A DNA stretch of 64,000 nucleotides, taken from NCBI RefSeq assembly GCF_003315485.1, contig NZ_QNSE01000007.1, positions 62,001-126,000 of the forward strand. Reading direction: 5' to 3'. The notes below the pieces were generated by a model, which saw nothing but the letters and a program-made list of their open reading frames with translations, did not search any database and had not been told where the DNA came from. Origin of the DNA: Marinomonas rhizomae (GTDB lineage: Bacteria > Pseudomonadota > Gammaproteobacteria > Pseudomonadales > Marinomonadaceae). The position numbers and the translations under genes are program-made. This document shows positions 44,648 through 53,456 of this stretch, piece by piece. The number at the start of each line of letters is the position of its first letter. Position 1 is the stretch's first letter.

Positions 44648-46036
44648 ATGAGTTTCAACAAACTTGGGCTTTCTGCCCCCATCCTAAAAGCCATTGAAGA
44701 TCAAGGCTATACTGAGCCATCTGCTATCCAAGCTCAGGCAATACCAGCCATTCTTGAAGGCCAAGATGTGATGGCCGCAGCCCAAACAGGGACAGGCAAA
44801 ACGGCCGGTTTTACCTTGCCCTTGCTTGAAATTCTAAGTAAAGGCGAGAACGCACAAAGTAACCAAGTTCGTGCTTTAGTATTAACACCCACTCGTGAAT
44901 TGGCAGCCCAAGTCGCTGAAAGCGTGAAAAACTACGGTCAGCATTTATCACTGAAATCCACTGTTGTTTTTGGTGGTGTAAAAATCAACCCACAAATGAT
45001 GGCTCTACGTCGCGGGGCAGATATTTTAATCGCAACTCCTGGCCGTATGATGGATTTGTATAACCAAAAAGCGGTACGTTTCGATAAGCTGGAAGTGCTT
45101 ATTCTAGACGAAGCCGATCGTATGCTGGACATGGGCTTTATCCATGACATCAAAAAAATCCTCGCGATTCTTCCGAAAAAACGTCAGAACCTATTGTTCT
45201 CTGCGACTTTTTCTCCAGACATACGCCAACTTGCCAAAGGGTTGGTAAATAACCCTATCGAGATTTCCGTTACACCACGTAACGCTACGGCTGTTTCTGT
45301 TGAACAATGGTTACACCCTGTCGACAAGAAACGCAAAACTGAGTTGTTAATCCAACTTATCGCCGATGGTCGCTGGGACCAAGCATTGGTCTTTTCTCGT
45401 ACTAAACATGGCGCTAACAAAATCACCAAACAGTTAGAAGATGCTGGCATTCGTGCTAGCGCGATTCACGGCAACAAAAGCCAAGGCGCACGTACTCGTG
45501 CTTTAGCCGACTTTAAAGAAGGTCGTATTCGTATTCTTGTAGCTACCGATATTGCCGCTCGTGGATTGGATATCGAACAATTGCCTCACGTGGTCAACTT
45601 TGACTTACCTGATGTAGCAGAAGATTACGTTCACCGTATTGGTCGTACTGGCCGTGCTGGTGCAACGGGCAAAGCCATTTCATTGGTTGCTGCTGACGAA
45701 CTTGATCAATTACGTGCAATTGAACGTTTGACTCAGAAACTTATTGAACGTCGCTATGAAGATGACTTCATGCCAACACACATGTTGCCTGATACCACTC
45801 TGGATACACGTCCAATTAAACCCAACAAACCCAAAAAACCAAAAGCACCACGCGATCAACAAGGCGCAGCAAGACAAGGTAATAGCGCGAAGCAAGGCGG
45901 TAAACCAGCAAGACAAGGCAATGCACCTAAGTCTGGCAACCGTCGCCCTGCCGCACAGAAAGCTGAAATGACACCAGGCCAAGGTTTACGTAGCAAACCT
46001 TTAGCACCAGCACGCCGTAACCGTAAGCCAGATTAA
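44648..46036 (+). CDS. rhlE: DEAD-box RNA helicase RhlE
   Basis: ATP-dependent RNA helicase, 462 aa from the ATG at 44648 (GAG ribosome-binding site; an upstream frame start at 44615 is unlikely). Motifs in order: Q-motif [13 protein letters not shown], Walker A AQTGTGKT (45-52), [23 protein letters not shown] and [10 protein letters not shown]. The start [16 protein letters not shown] is typical of RhlE. After about residue 385 comes a basic, Lys/Pro/Gln-rich disordered tail that probably binds RNA or ribosomes. RhlE helps in ribosome maturation and mRNA decay in other species. Monocistronic with a strong terminator. Confidence 0.94.
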   Translation: MSFNKLGLSAPILKAIEDQGYTEPSAIQAQAIPAILEGQDVMAAAQTGTGKTAGFTLPLLEILSKGENAQSNQVRALVLTPTRELAAQVAESVKNYGQHLSLKSTVVFGGVKINPQMMALRRGADILIATPGRMMDLYNQKAVRFDKLEVLILDEADRMLDMGFIHDIKKILAILPKKRQNLLFSATFSPDIRQLAKGLVNNPIEISVTPRNATAVSVEQWLHPVDKKRKTELLIQLIADGRWDQALVFSRTKHGANKITKQLEDAGIRASAIHGNKSQGARTRALADFKEGRIRILVATDIAARGLDIEQLPHVVNFDLPDVAEDYVHRIGRTGRAGATGKAISLVAADELDQLRAIERLTQKLIERRYEDDFMPTHMLPDTTLDTRPIKPNKPKKPKAPRDQQGAARQGNSAKQGGKPARQGNAPKSGNRRPAAQKAEMTPGQGLRSKPLAPARRNRKPD

Positions 46037-46059
46037 TTTCCAGCTAATTTGCTAGAATA

Positions 46060-46098
46060 AATAAAGCCACAATGAGATAGTCTTATTGTGGCTTTATT
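46060..46098 (+). terminator. Terminator of rhlE
   Basis: A 14-bp perfect stem (46060-46073 with 46085-46098) ends in a T-rich arm, 23 bp after the rhlE stop. Confidence 0.85.
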
Positions 46099-46140
46099 CA
46101 ATGAACATCTAACAATACTCACCAACATCAAGGACGTGTT

Positions 46141-46554
46141 ATGGGAATAATCATCCTTCCTCTGTTTTTATTTTGGGTAATCTGCTTTCTTTTCTCGCTC
46201 CGAATAGGCTATGCCCTATTGAAAGAAGAAAAACTCTTTGCCTATAAACTACTCCCAACGATAGCCGCTATTCTGCTCGCCATTATGTATATGCAGCACT
46301 CCCTCAACCAGTTTGAAGGTAATGAGTCACTTTGGGCATTCGAAATATTGTTTTTTTTCCTGTTCAATATAGAGGCTGCACTCTTATATTTAGCCGCACT
46401 TTTAACCTACTTCCTTTTCAAGAAACGCATTCAAAACCCATCCATTAAATCTCTGATTTTCATTATCACCTTCTCCATTTCATTAGGAACTCTGCTTGGC
46501 TCATTTGGCAGCGAAAGTTTCATGGAAAAACACAACATCGAACAAACACATTGA
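46141..46554 (+). CDS. Small membrane protein, tandem paralogue 1
   Basis: 137-residue hydrophobic protein with about four membrane segments (roughly 3-22, 35-53, 65-90 and 102-124) and short charged loops. I do not recognise the family. It opens MGIIILPLFLFWVICF and ends in a polar tail EQTH. The next gene encodes a clear paralogue: same length class, same opening pattern, a shared LWxFEIxFFF motif in the middle and a C-terminal TH. AAGGA precedes the ATG. The pair is AT-rich compared with rhlE. Function unknown. Confidence 0.75.
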   Translation: MGIIILPLFLFWVICFLFSLRIGYALLKEEKLFAYKLLPTIAAILLAIMYMQHSLNQFEGNESLWAFEILFFFLFNIEAALLYLAALLTYFLFKKRIQNPSIKSLIFIITFSISLGTLLGSFGSESFMEKHNIEQTH

Positions 46555-46587
46555 AAAATCACAAACATTAAACGATAGGATCAGATC

Positions 46588-46992
46588 ATGGGACTGATAT
46601 TAGGACCTCTTTTACTTTTTTGGATTATGGCTGCTGGATTTTCCATTTATATTGGAAATGCTCTGCTAGAGGACGGCCAATCATTTATAGCCTATTTGAT
46701 TGCGATCATAACAACATTGGTTTATGTCTTACTGAGCTTTCTGATTCGATTTGGCAATAAAAAAGAATTGTGGGTATTTGAGATCCCTTTCTTTTTCATG
46801 ACCAACAAAATTAGCTTGTTTCTATATGGTGTATCTATATTTTTTTACGTTTGGGGAGATGCTCTAAAAGCCCAAGAATATGGCAATGAAATGATATTTA
46901 TCTTAAATTTCACCCTTGCGTTTAGTGCGATTATAGGCACATTTAGTAATGATATTTTCATAAAAAGCCTCGCAATAAAGCGCACTCATTAA
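46588..46992 (+). CDS. Small membrane protein, tandem paralogue 2
   Basis: 134-residue hydrophobic protein with four membrane segments, paralogous to the gene 33 bp upstream: MGLILGPLLLFWIMA against MGIIILPLFLFWVIC, ELWVFEIPFFF against SLWAFEILFFF, and IGTFSND against LGSFGSE near the end. AGGA lies nine bases before the ATG. The two presumably arose by tandem duplication and are cotranscribed. No known domain; a channel, sensor or immunity role would be guesswork. Confidence 0.75.
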   Translation: MGLILGPLLLFWIMAAGFSIYIGNALLEDGQSFIAYLIAIITTLVYVLLSFLIRFGNKKELWVFEIPFFFMTNKISLFLYGVSIFFYVWGDALKAQEYGNEMIFILNFTLAFSAIIGTFSNDIFIKSLAIKRTH

Positions 46993-47127
46993 ATAAGAAA
47001 AGACAGCTACTGAATGGGATACGTTGAGGCTGGAAATAAGGTCACACACCTTACATGCCCAGCAATAACTTTTACAAACTTCCTTGATTACGCGTCACTC
47101 TTCGAGTGTTATGAGTTAATTTCATAC

Positions 47128-47152
47128 AAAAAAACCACCCGAAGGTGGTTTT
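47128..47152. terminator. Bidirectional terminator
   Basis: AAAACCACC / GGTGGTTTT stem around CGAA (47131-47152) with a left A run. It lies between the plus-strand small membrane protein genes and the minus-strand cystine carrier gene and can serve both, chiefly the latter. Confidence 0.8.
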
Positions 47153-47177
47153 ATATCGACTAGATATTGCTTTGCTT

Positions 47178-48569
47178 TTAGCTGTTTTTCAGCTCGGCTT
47201 CTGGCTCTTCATCTTGCTCGAACACATTCGAATCAGTATGACCAAGCCATTTCGACGTAATACTGCCTGCAGTCATCGCACCATTAACGTTCACCGCTGT
47301 GCGCCCCATATCGATTAAAGGCTCGATAGAGATCAACAAACCTGCTAGCGCAACTGGCATATCTAAAGCCGATAACACAATCAAAGCCGCAAAAGTCGCA
47401 CCACCACCAATACCTGCAATACCAAATGAACTAATGGTTACTATGGCAATCAGGGAAAGAATGAAGCCAGGGTCCAATGGATTTATACCCACTGTTGGCG
47501 CGATCATCACAGCCAACATTGCAGGATACAATCCAGCACAACCATTTTGTCCCATTGTGGCACCAAATGAAGCAGAAAAATTCGATTCGCCTTCACCGTT
47601 ACCAAGACGCTTCACTTGGGCATCAATATTCAATGGAATCGTGCCTGCACTAGAACGAGACGTAAAAGCGAACAGCAATACAGGTAGCACTTTCTTAAAG
47701 TAGCGAAGTGGTGATATACCGTTAAATGCTAGCAAACATAAGTGCATAACAAGAATCAACGCTAAACCCACATAAGACGCCACCACAAAGTTAAGCAAAG
47801 TCAAAATATCAGAAACATTCGATCCCGCAACAACCTTAGTCATCAAAGCAAGAATACCGTATGGCGTAAGGCTTAACACCATACGAACCAAGGTTCTAAC
47901 AATAGATTGAGCGACATCTACAAAACGCTCAAAACTTACCCCTAGCTCTGGCTCAGCACGGGCAACGGTCACACCCGCTACACCAACAAAGGCAGCAAAA
48001 ATAACCACTGCAATGGTAGAAGTCGGACGACTACCCGCTAAATCTGCAAAAGGGTTTCCAGGGAAAAAAGAGGTAATCATGTCAGCAAATGAAACACTCG
48101 CTAACCCATCTAAACGGGTTTCCAAAGCCGCACCACGCGCCATTTCACGAGCGCCCTGCACAATACCATCGGCAGACAAACCAAATAAATTACTAACGAA
48201 AACACCGATCAAAGCAGAGACTGCTGTTGTCGCTAACAAAATACCAATAATGCCACCAGACATTTTACCTAAAGAACCTGTGTCTTTTACCTTAATAATA
48301 GCGCCAATAATAGACACCAAAATTAACGGCATAATGATCATCTTCAGCAAGCTAACATAACCATATCCGACGATATTCACATACTCTAACGTCTCGTTAG
48401 CTTCAGCACTGCCAACACCATAGATAAATTGCAACGCAGCACCAAAAGCAACGCCTAAACCTAACCCAGTAAATACCTGAGTGGATAACGTCTTTTTCGC
48501 TTTTTGCAGTTTAAACAGCAATGCGATCAACAAAGCGAATACCGCTAAGTTAATAATGGGATACAACAT
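47178..48569 (-). CDS. tcyP: L-cystine:cation symporter (TcyP/YdjN-like)
   Basis: 463-residue member of the dicarboxylate/amino acid:cation symporter family. Resemblance to E. coli TcyP is high through the protein: FNIVG-like VNIVGYGYVSLLKMIIMP, NLFGLSADGIVQG, LTPYGILALMTKVVAGSN, FAFTSRSSAGTIPLN, GQNGCAGLYPAMLAV, and ISIEPLIDMGRTAVNVNG (substrate/Na+ region). The SRSSAGTIP hairpin is the family's re-entrant loop. It takes up cystine as a sulfur source. It stands alone between a terminator and a tRNA gene; no regulator site was identified. Confidence 0.88.
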   Translation of the reverse strand: MLYPIINLAVFALLIALLFKLQKAKKTLSTQVFTGLGLGVAFGAALQFIYGVGSAEANETLEYVNIVGYGYVSLLKMIIMPLILVSIIGAIIKVKDTGSLGKMSGGIIGILLATTAVSALIGVFVSNLFGLSADGIVQGAREMARGAALETRLDGLASVSFADMITSFFPGNPFADLAGSRPTSTIAVVIFAAFVGVAGVTVARAEPELGVSFERFVDVAQSIVRTLVRMVLSLTPYGILALMTKVVAGSNVSDILTLLNFVVASYVGLALILVMHLCLLAFNGISPLRYFKKVLPVLLFAFTSRSSAGTIPLNIDAQVKRLGNGEGESNFSASFGATMGQNGCAGLYPAMLAVMIAPTVGINPLDPGFILSLIAIVTISSFGIAGIGGGATFAALIVLSALDMPVALAGLLISIEPLIDMGRTAVNVNGAMTAGSITSKWLGHTDSNVFEQDEEPEAELKNS

Positions 48570-48760
48570 GGAGAAAAAACCTTAAAAAAATAAGCCATAG
48601 AACACCGAACCCTGTTCACCTAAACATCAATCAACAAGACAAATCGGTAAGTTGGCGCAATGGTAACAAAATGCTGACTAAATGGATAAGAAGGAAAAAT
48701 GATTAACTTATATAAGAAAAACGAATAAGGAAGAAACTTGAAATTATTATAAACAAAAAT

Positions 48761-48803
48761 AAAAAATCCCCTAGAAGTTAGCGTTAACTAACCCTCTAGA
48801 GGC
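48761..48803 (-). terminator. Probable terminator of the tRNA gene
   Basis: Read on the minus strand, an imperfect long stem (CCTCTAGA pairing with a diverged TCTAGGGG arm, plus inner TTAG/CTAA) is followed by a run of six T. It lies just downstream of the tRNA 3' end. Confidence 0.55.
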
Positions 48804-48813
48804 TTATTTTATA

Positions 48814-48890
48814 TGGTGGGCCTGCCCCGACTTGAACGGGGGACCTGCCGATTATGAGTCGGATGCTCTAACCAACTGAGCTACAGGCCC
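48814..48890 (-). tRNA. tRNA with CAU anticodon, probably tRNA-Ile2 (lysidine type)
   Basis: 77 nt including an encoded CCA end. The cloverleaf folds well: acceptor GGGCCUG/CAGGCCC, D-arm GCUC/GAGC, anticodon loop CUCAUAA, T-arm CCCCG/CGGGG with loop UUCAAGU. The anticodon CAU (48854-48856) fits either elongator Met or Ile2. C4-G69 and C5-G68 in the acceptor and the AAGUC T-loop form point to Ile2, whose C34 is made lysidine by TilS. The 27-43 pair is mismatched (U-C). Not an initiator, because the anticodon stem lacks the three G-C pairs. Confidence 0.93.
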
Positions 48891-48904
48891 TAAAAGCGTT
48901 GCAG

Positions 48905-48933
48905 ATTATATCGATATGCTCGCCTCTTGCCAA
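48905..48933 (-). promoter_or_regulatory. Promoter of the tRNA gene
   Basis: On the minus strand TTGGCA (48928-48933), a 17-bp spacer and a perfect TATAAT (48905-48910) lie 14 bases before the tRNA 5' end, followed by a GC-containing discriminator as in stringently controlled promoters. Confidence 0.85.
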
Positions 48934-49064
48934 GAAGTCGATGCAATTTATGTATAATATTTTTTTGAAGTGGTTGATTATTAGGCTATTTTTCAACCAA
49001 TCACTTATTCTGCCCCTTAGCTTGCATTGTATTACTCAATGTTTATTTATCATTACAGGTTAAT

Positions 49065-49583
49065 TTAGACTCGTTCAAAAGCATGCTGTTCATCGGTATA
49101 AGTCACTTTAGTCTTAATCGCGCCTAAGGCTATTAGGTGCAAAAGCTGTTCTCGAGTAGTACAAGCATCTGGCAAAATGCTGATTTGATATGGATAGGCA
49201 GAATCAGAAATCGCAGTATGAGTCACACAGTTTTGCGTCATCATACCGCAGATAACTAAACGATCGACTTCTCCCTCTGCTAACACTTGTGCCAGGTTAG
49301 TATCTTGGAAAGCATCGGCATGCTCTTTGATTATAATTGGCGCATCTGGTGCAGCATCTAGAATCGCTTGGTGAAGCTTCACCCCCTCGGTACCTTTTAC
49401 AAACAATGGTGACTCACCAGCGGCCACATGTTGCACAAGTACAATGTCGGCGTTCTGCTCTTTGGCTGTGTTCATAGCGCTGAGAATTTTTTTTAGCGTG
49501 TTATTTACATTCCACAATGGAAAACTTCCCTTATCAAAATAATCGTTCTGTGGATCGATAACTAATAATGCGGTACGGCTCAT
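49065..49583 (-). CDS. Isochorismatase-family cysteine hydrolase
   Basis: 172-residue hydrolase of the isochorismatase/nicotinamidase superfamily. The catalytic triad is visible as Asp10 (LLVIDPQNDYF), Lys86 (IIIKEHADAF) and Cys119 (MMTQNCVTHTA), with the cis-peptide region just before the Cys. Family members hydrolyse nicotinamide, isochorismate, N-carbamoyl compounds or other amides; the specific substrate is not clear here. It is divergent from a GlxA-like AraC regulator, a common pairing, with a perfect palindrome between them, so that regulator probably controls it. Confidence 0.9.
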   Translation of the reverse strand: MSRTALLVIDPQNDYFDKGSFPLWNVNNTLKKILSAMNTAKEQNADIVLVQHVAAGESPLFVKGTEGVKLHQAILDAAPDAPIIIKEHADAFQDTNLAQVLAEGEVDRLVICGMMTQNCVTHTAISDSAYPYQISILPDACTTREQLLHLIALGAIKTKVTYTDEQHAFERV

Positions 49584-49642
49584 AATTTGGTTCCTATTGT
49601 TTGTAAAACATTAGAATCGCAAAACGATGGATTCCATTACAG

Positions 49643-49656
49643 TGTCAAATTTGACA
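49643..49656. promoter_or_regulatory. Palindromic operator between hydrolase and GlxA-like regulator genes
   Basis: TGTCAAATTTGACA is a perfect 14-bp palindrome, 60 bp upstream of the hydrolase ATG and 27 bp before the regulator start. A second partial copy, GTGACA, lies at 49672-49677. Confidence 0.55.
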
Positions 49657-49682
49657 TATTAGAAGCCTAAAGTGACAAACAG

Positions 49683-50630
49683 GTGATTTCTTTGAAGCAC
49701 TATCACATTGCCGTAATCGCTTACCCTCATAGCCTTTTATCGGCTGTGCATGGTTTTGCAGAAACATTCGAACTGGCCAATAACGCTTGTGAAAGTGCGA
49801 GACTGAATATTCGCATCTCAACGCATATTTTATATGAAGCAGATTTACTAAGAACCACTACAAAGCAGCATTATCATGCGATTTTATTGCCTCCTAGTGT
49901 GAATAAAGCCAGCTATAGCGAGAAAAGTGTCAGCATTAATGATTTTTTAGTCAGACACCATCAACAAGGAGCTATGCTTTGTAGTGCCTGCGCTGGCGCG
50001 TTTTTCTTGGCCTATACAGGCCTAACGGATAAACGAGTCATGACGACACACTGGGGACTAGAAAGCCTGTTCAAAGAACGCTTTCCCCAACAAGCGGTGG
50101 ATACGTCGAAGATATTGATTAATCAAGGCGATATCATCAGTGCTGGCGGTATGATGTCTTGGATAGATTTAGCCATGGAATTAGTACAAACACTAACCAA
50201 TGCTAATATCCTTCGTCAACTAGGCAAAACATTGGTGATTGATACAGGCAAAAGAGAGCAACGCTACTACCAACAATTTCAGCCAAATTTCGACCATGGC
50301 GATACCGCGATACTAACAGTTCAGCGTCACTTACAAGGCCATTTTGCGGAACAACAACGCGCAGAAAATATGGCCGCTTTGGCAAACCTCACACCAAGAA
50401 CATTTCTAAGGCGCTTTGCAAAATGCACAGGGCTAAATCCAAATGAATACTTACAGCGCATCCGTATTCAAACAGCGTGCAATGCCTTAGAACAAACAAC
50501 ACTACCGTTCGAGAGTATCGCCCTGCAAGTAGGATATGAAGATGCGGGCAGCTGCCGTAAAGCCTTTCAGAAGGTTATGGGGTTAACTCCCAGTGCTTTT
50601 CGCCAACGTTTTGTATCGCCATCTCATTAA
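49683..50630 (+). CDS. GlxA-like AraC-family regulator with DJ-1/PfpI domain
   Basis: 315-residue regulator. Residues about 5-190 are a DJ-1/PfpI-like domain (YHIAVIAYPHSLLSAVHGF; LCSACAGAFFLAYTGL; MTTHWGLESLF), used as a sensor rather than a protease. Residues about 210-310 are an AraC double HTH (LTPRTFLRRFAKCTGLNPNEYLQ and IALQVGYEDAGSCRKAFQKVMGLTPSAFRQRF). The start is GTG at 49683 with a weak ribosome-binding site; the frame gives no better choice. It is divergent from the isochorismatase-like hydrolase, its likely target, and convergent with a second AraC gene one base after its stop. Confidence 0.9.
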   Translation: MISLKHYHIAVIAYPHSLLSAVHGFAETFELANNACESARLNIRISTHILYEADLLRTTTKQHYHAILLPPSVNKASYSEKSVSINDFLVRHHQQGAMLCSACAGAFFLAYTGLTDKRVMTTHWGLESLFKERFPQQAVDTSKILINQGDIISAGGMMSWIDLAMELVQTLTNANILRQLGKTLVIDTGKREQRYYQQFQPNFDHGDTAILTVQRHLQGHFAEQQRAENMAALANLTPRTFLRRFAKCTGLNPNEYLQRIRIQTACNALEQTTLPFESIALQVGYEDAGSCRKAFQKVMGLTPSAFRQRFVSPSH

Positions 50631-50631
50631 C

Positions 50632-51474
50632 TCAAAGACGAGCTTGACGACCAATATCGCCCGGCGTCACGCCAATGACTTTTTTGAACGTCCGACGAAA
50701 AGCAGCTTCACTTTGATAACCTAACTCGTCACTTAAAACCGCGAGGTTGCTATCACCATTTTTTATTCGCTGCGCGGCCAAACGCATACGCCATGACGTC
50801 AAATAAGCCATGGGAGACATCCCCATTGTACTTTTAAATAAGCCACTAAATACCGAACGCGACATACCTGCTTGCTCGGCAAGACTAGCAACCTGCCAAG
50901 CTTGTTGAGGCTGTTCATGGATAGCCACTATTGCCCGCGCCAGCCTTGCATCACTTAAACCAGCCAATAAACCTAATTCGATTTTTTGGTTTTGAATAAA
51001 CAGCCTCAGCATTTGTACCAAATGCGCTTCGGCTAGTCGTTCAATCACCACCTGGGAACCACAACGAGGCTGCAAACTCTCAGTGAGCAATAGGTTTTTC
51101 AAGGGAATCAATTGTAGAGCAATTTCATCGTCTTTTTCGACTTTCACCCATTGCCATTCCAAATCCAGCAATGGATTAAGTGCTTTTGTAGCAAAATCAA
51201 ATTCACAAATTAATAACTTAGCTTCACCGTGTAACCCTTGAATAAGCGATACGTTGAGATCCTGACCTGTAGCAAGCCATACACCATCCCCCTCTTTCAA
51301 TCTTGTTCGGCTTTCCCCCTGCGCGGTTAAAGAAAGTTCTCCGGTGATTAAATACAGCCAATAACTTGAATCCGCAGATAAAACTAAACGCTCGTTTTGA
51401 AAAGAAAAATGAAAAGCACTTACCGAAGTCGCCTTAGGGCGAAACGCACTTAATACCGATGAAAGACGATCCAT
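50632..51474 (-). CDS. AraC-family regulator with cupin sensor domain
   Basis: 280-residue regulator. The N-terminal half matches the cupin_6 ligand-binding domain (MDRLSSVLSAFRPKATSV; LVLSADSSYWLYLITGELSLT; LKEGDGVWLATGQ). The C-terminal AraC DNA-binding domain has VASLAEQAGMSRSVFSGLFKSTMGMSPMAYLTSWRM and LSDELGYQSEAAFRRTFKKVIGVTPGDIGRQ. This domain pair is common in regulators placed beside small redox or quinone-type genes. It is divergent from the peroxiredoxin-like gene, its likely target. Confidence 0.92.
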   Translation of the reverse strand: MDRLSSVLSAFRPKATSVSAFHFSFQNERLVLSADSSYWLYLITGELSLTAQGESRTRLKEGDGVWLATGQDLNVSLIQGLHGEAKLLICEFDFATKALNPLLDLEWQWVKVEKDDEIALQLIPLKNLLLTESLQPRCGSQVVIERLAEAHLVQMLRLFIQNQKIELGLLAGLSDARLARAIVAIHEQPQQAWQVASLAEQAGMSRSVFSGLFKSTMGMSPMAYLTSWRMRLAAQRIKNGDSNLAVLSDELGYQSEAAFRRTFKKVIGVTPGDIGRQARL

Positions 51475-51597
51475 AATAATATCTCCTCACGAGAAAATAC
51501 GATCTGCAATATATAAAGCACAATTAATCACCAATCGTATCACTTAAAATCATAAGATGCCTTCATCAAACTAACAATAGATTATGAGGTAAGCAAA

Positions 51598-52128
51598 ATG
51601 GTCGTCCTAAAACCAAGAACAGCAACACCAGATCTCACTATTAACACTCTAAAAGGATCTTGGTCACTGGCTCAACAAGCACCAGAGAACTTCACCATGC
51701 TTGTCATTTATCGTGGTTTGCATTGCCCTATTTGTAAAAACTACTTAAGAGAATTAAGTCGTCTAGCCGATGACTTTGCTGAAAAGGGCGTGAATATTCT
51801 TGTACTAAGCTCGGACACAGAAGAGAGAGCAGTACAGGCGTCAACAGAATGGGAAATTAAGAACTTAACCATGGGATACGGCCTGACTGCTGAACAATCT
51901 CAAGCTTGGGGATTACATAGAAGCGCCGGCCGAGGAGTGACTAGTATTGGGATTGAGGAACCTGCTGAGTTTACTGAGCCTGGACTGTACCTTGTTCGCC
52001 CAGATGGCACATTATATTGGAGCAACATCAGCACCATGCCTTTTGCACGCCCACACTTCAAAGAAGTTCTTGGCGCCATCGAATTTGCGGTCAGCAGAGA
52101 TTACCCAGCCCGTGGAGAACTTGTTTAA
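51598..52128 (+). CDS. Peroxiredoxin-like thioredoxin-fold protein
   Basis: 176-residue AhpC/TSA-type protein. The active-site region YRGLHCPICKNYLRELSRL has cysteines at 43 and 46, a CxxC arrangement unlike the single PxxxTxxC of standard peroxiredoxins; a similar CPIC form occurs in the redoxin group often placed near AraC regulators. The rest keeps the fold (VNILVLSSDTEERAVQAS; LYLVRPDGTLYWSNI). GAGG precedes the ATG. It probably reduces peroxides or disulfides in the cytoplasm. Divergent from the cupin AraC gene and ends at a terminator. Confidence 0.85.
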   Translation: MVVLKPRTATPDLTINTLKGSWSLAQQAPENFTMLVIYRGLHCPICKNYLRELSRLADDFAEKGVNILVLSSDTEERAVQASTEWEIKNLTMGYGLTAEQSQAWGLHRSAGRGVTSIGIEEPAEFTEPGLYLVRPDGTLYWSNISTMPFARPHFKEVLGAIEFAVSRDYPARGELV

Positions 52129-52165
52129 TAGCAGGATGCTTGCTGCAATTTGACCTTGTATATTC

Positions 52166-52198
52166 AAAAGTAGAACCGACACCTTGGCTCTACTTTTT
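52166..52198. terminator. Terminator after the peroxiredoxin-like gene
   Basis: Arms AAAAGTAGA (52166-52174) and TCTACTTTT (52189-52197) pair perfectly around a 14-base loop, with T on the right and A on the left, so it may act in both directions between the convergent genes. Confidence 0.7.
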
Positions 52199-52212
52199 AT
52201 ATTTCAAACCCA

Positions 52213-52542
52213 TTAATCTACAATAAATAGAGTTGCCCCCTCAGAAGTTGAAGAACGGTGAGGTTCAGCATCATCAGCTACCTGATAGCTCATACCCGCA
52301 GACAATATAAAAGTTCGGCCATCTTTTAGCAGGGTCTTCAACTCACCACTCATACAAAAAAGAATATGCCCTTTTGTACACCAGTGATCCGCTAAATATC
52401 CAGCAGAATAGGTCACTATTCGCACTCGAATATCACCAAATTGCTTAGTCTGCCAATAAGCGAAGCCACTTTCTCCTTTGTGGGTCGTTTTTTCGACGCC
52501 TTGCCAATCAGTAATACCAAAGGGTAAATCTGTAATCTTCAT
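52213..52542 (-). CDS. Small single-domain cupin (DHCW-motif-like)
   Basis: 109-residue cupin from the ATG at 52542, which has AAGG upstream; the frame runs to 52587 but that part looks non-coding. It starts MKITDLPFGITDW and carries LADHWCTKGHILFCMSGEL, recalling the DHCW-motif cupin family, although the order here reads DHWC. The His residues could bind a metal. Such proteins are small, cytoplasmic and of unknown function. It is convergent with the peroxiredoxin-like gene. Confidence 0.75.
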   Translation of the reverse strand: MKITDLPFGITDWQGVEKTTHKGESGFAYWQTKQFGDIRVRIVTYSAGYLADHWCTKGHILFCMSGELKTLLKDGRTFILSAGMSYQVADDAEPHRSSTSEGATLFIVD

Positions 52543-52655
52543 AAAACGCCTTAAAATCCTTCTATTTACAAGACAATGCCACCTCATTTGAGCGACATAA
52601 CATAAGAAGTAGTAAGCGTTAGCAGAAGATTAAGGTCAAGTACTATCTTACCGGT

Positions 52656-53393
52656 TTAAGCGATCTCTATTTGATAACAAAATGTCTCTGCAGCACCATG
52701 AGAAATTCGATATTCCAAAGGCGTTTTATCATAGCCGTAAGCTACTCGTTCAATGACAGCAACAGGACTGTTTTGCGCGGTTTTTAATGCTGCAGCTATA
52801 TACGAATTGGCCGTCTGAATGGTCAAGGTTTCTTTTGCTGAAGCAATAAGCTGACCGCATTGTTGCTCATAAAATGGATAGAGCAAGTTACCAAAATCAG
52901 ATAACTCTAAATCAATAAGGCTACTAAAAAGAGGTGCTGGCAGCCAAATTTCTTCCGTCAATACCACTTGACTCTCTAAAAAGCGCAAACGCTCAAGACA
53001 AATTGCATTGTCATTTACATCTATTTTTAAGGCAGAAGCCGCTTGCAGTGATGGCTTTTTTAATGTCTTGGAAAGCAATTGACTGGTAGGCATAACAAAC
53101 CGCCTATCAGAAGACATTTGACGAAAAAAACGAAATAGAGAGGCATTAAAATCTGGGCGACGTACAAAAGTACCGCGGCCTTGGCTACGATAAAGCAACC
53201 CATCATTCACTAAAGTATCAACCGCTTTACGAATCGTACCAATAGCAACTTCATAGCTTTTTGCTAGCTCACTTTCCGTTGGTATTGGCACATCCGGCAA
53301 CCAAGTTCCGGAACTAATATTGTCTAGTAATTCATCACGTACCTGTTGATACAGCGGTAGTCGATGATCCCTCCCATGCTTGAACAGCGCCAT
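52656..53393 (-). CDS. GntR-family regulator (HutC/UTRA type)
   Basis: 245-residue regulator. The N-terminal winged HTH (about 8-78) has LPLYQQVRDELLDNISSGTW and then SYEVAIGTIRKAVDTLVNDGLLYRSQGRGTFV, typical of GntR. The C-terminal half is a UTRA ligand-binding domain with LERLRFLESQVVLTEEIWLP and ending near PLEYRISHGAAETF. It is divergent from the amidohydrolase/carrier/chemoreceptor operon and most likely represses it; a palindrome overlaps the operon's -10 box. Confidence 0.93.
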   Translation of the reverse strand: MALFKHGRDHRLPLYQQVRDELLDNISSGTWLPDVPIPTESELAKSYEVAIGTIRKAVDTLVNDGLLYRSQGRGTFVRRPDFNASLFRFFRQMSSDRRFVMPTSQLLSKTLKKPSLQAASALKIDVNDNAICLERLRFLESQVVLTEEIWLPAPLFSSLIDLELSDFGNLLYPFYEQQCGQLIASAKETLTIQTANSYIAAALKTAQNSPVAVIERVAYGYDKTPLEYRISHGAAETFCYQIEIA

Positions 53394-53456
53394 GATTCAT
53401 CTCTCATTGGTAAATGTCATTATTCTAATCCCAGCACAACGAAGCGTCCATAATTG

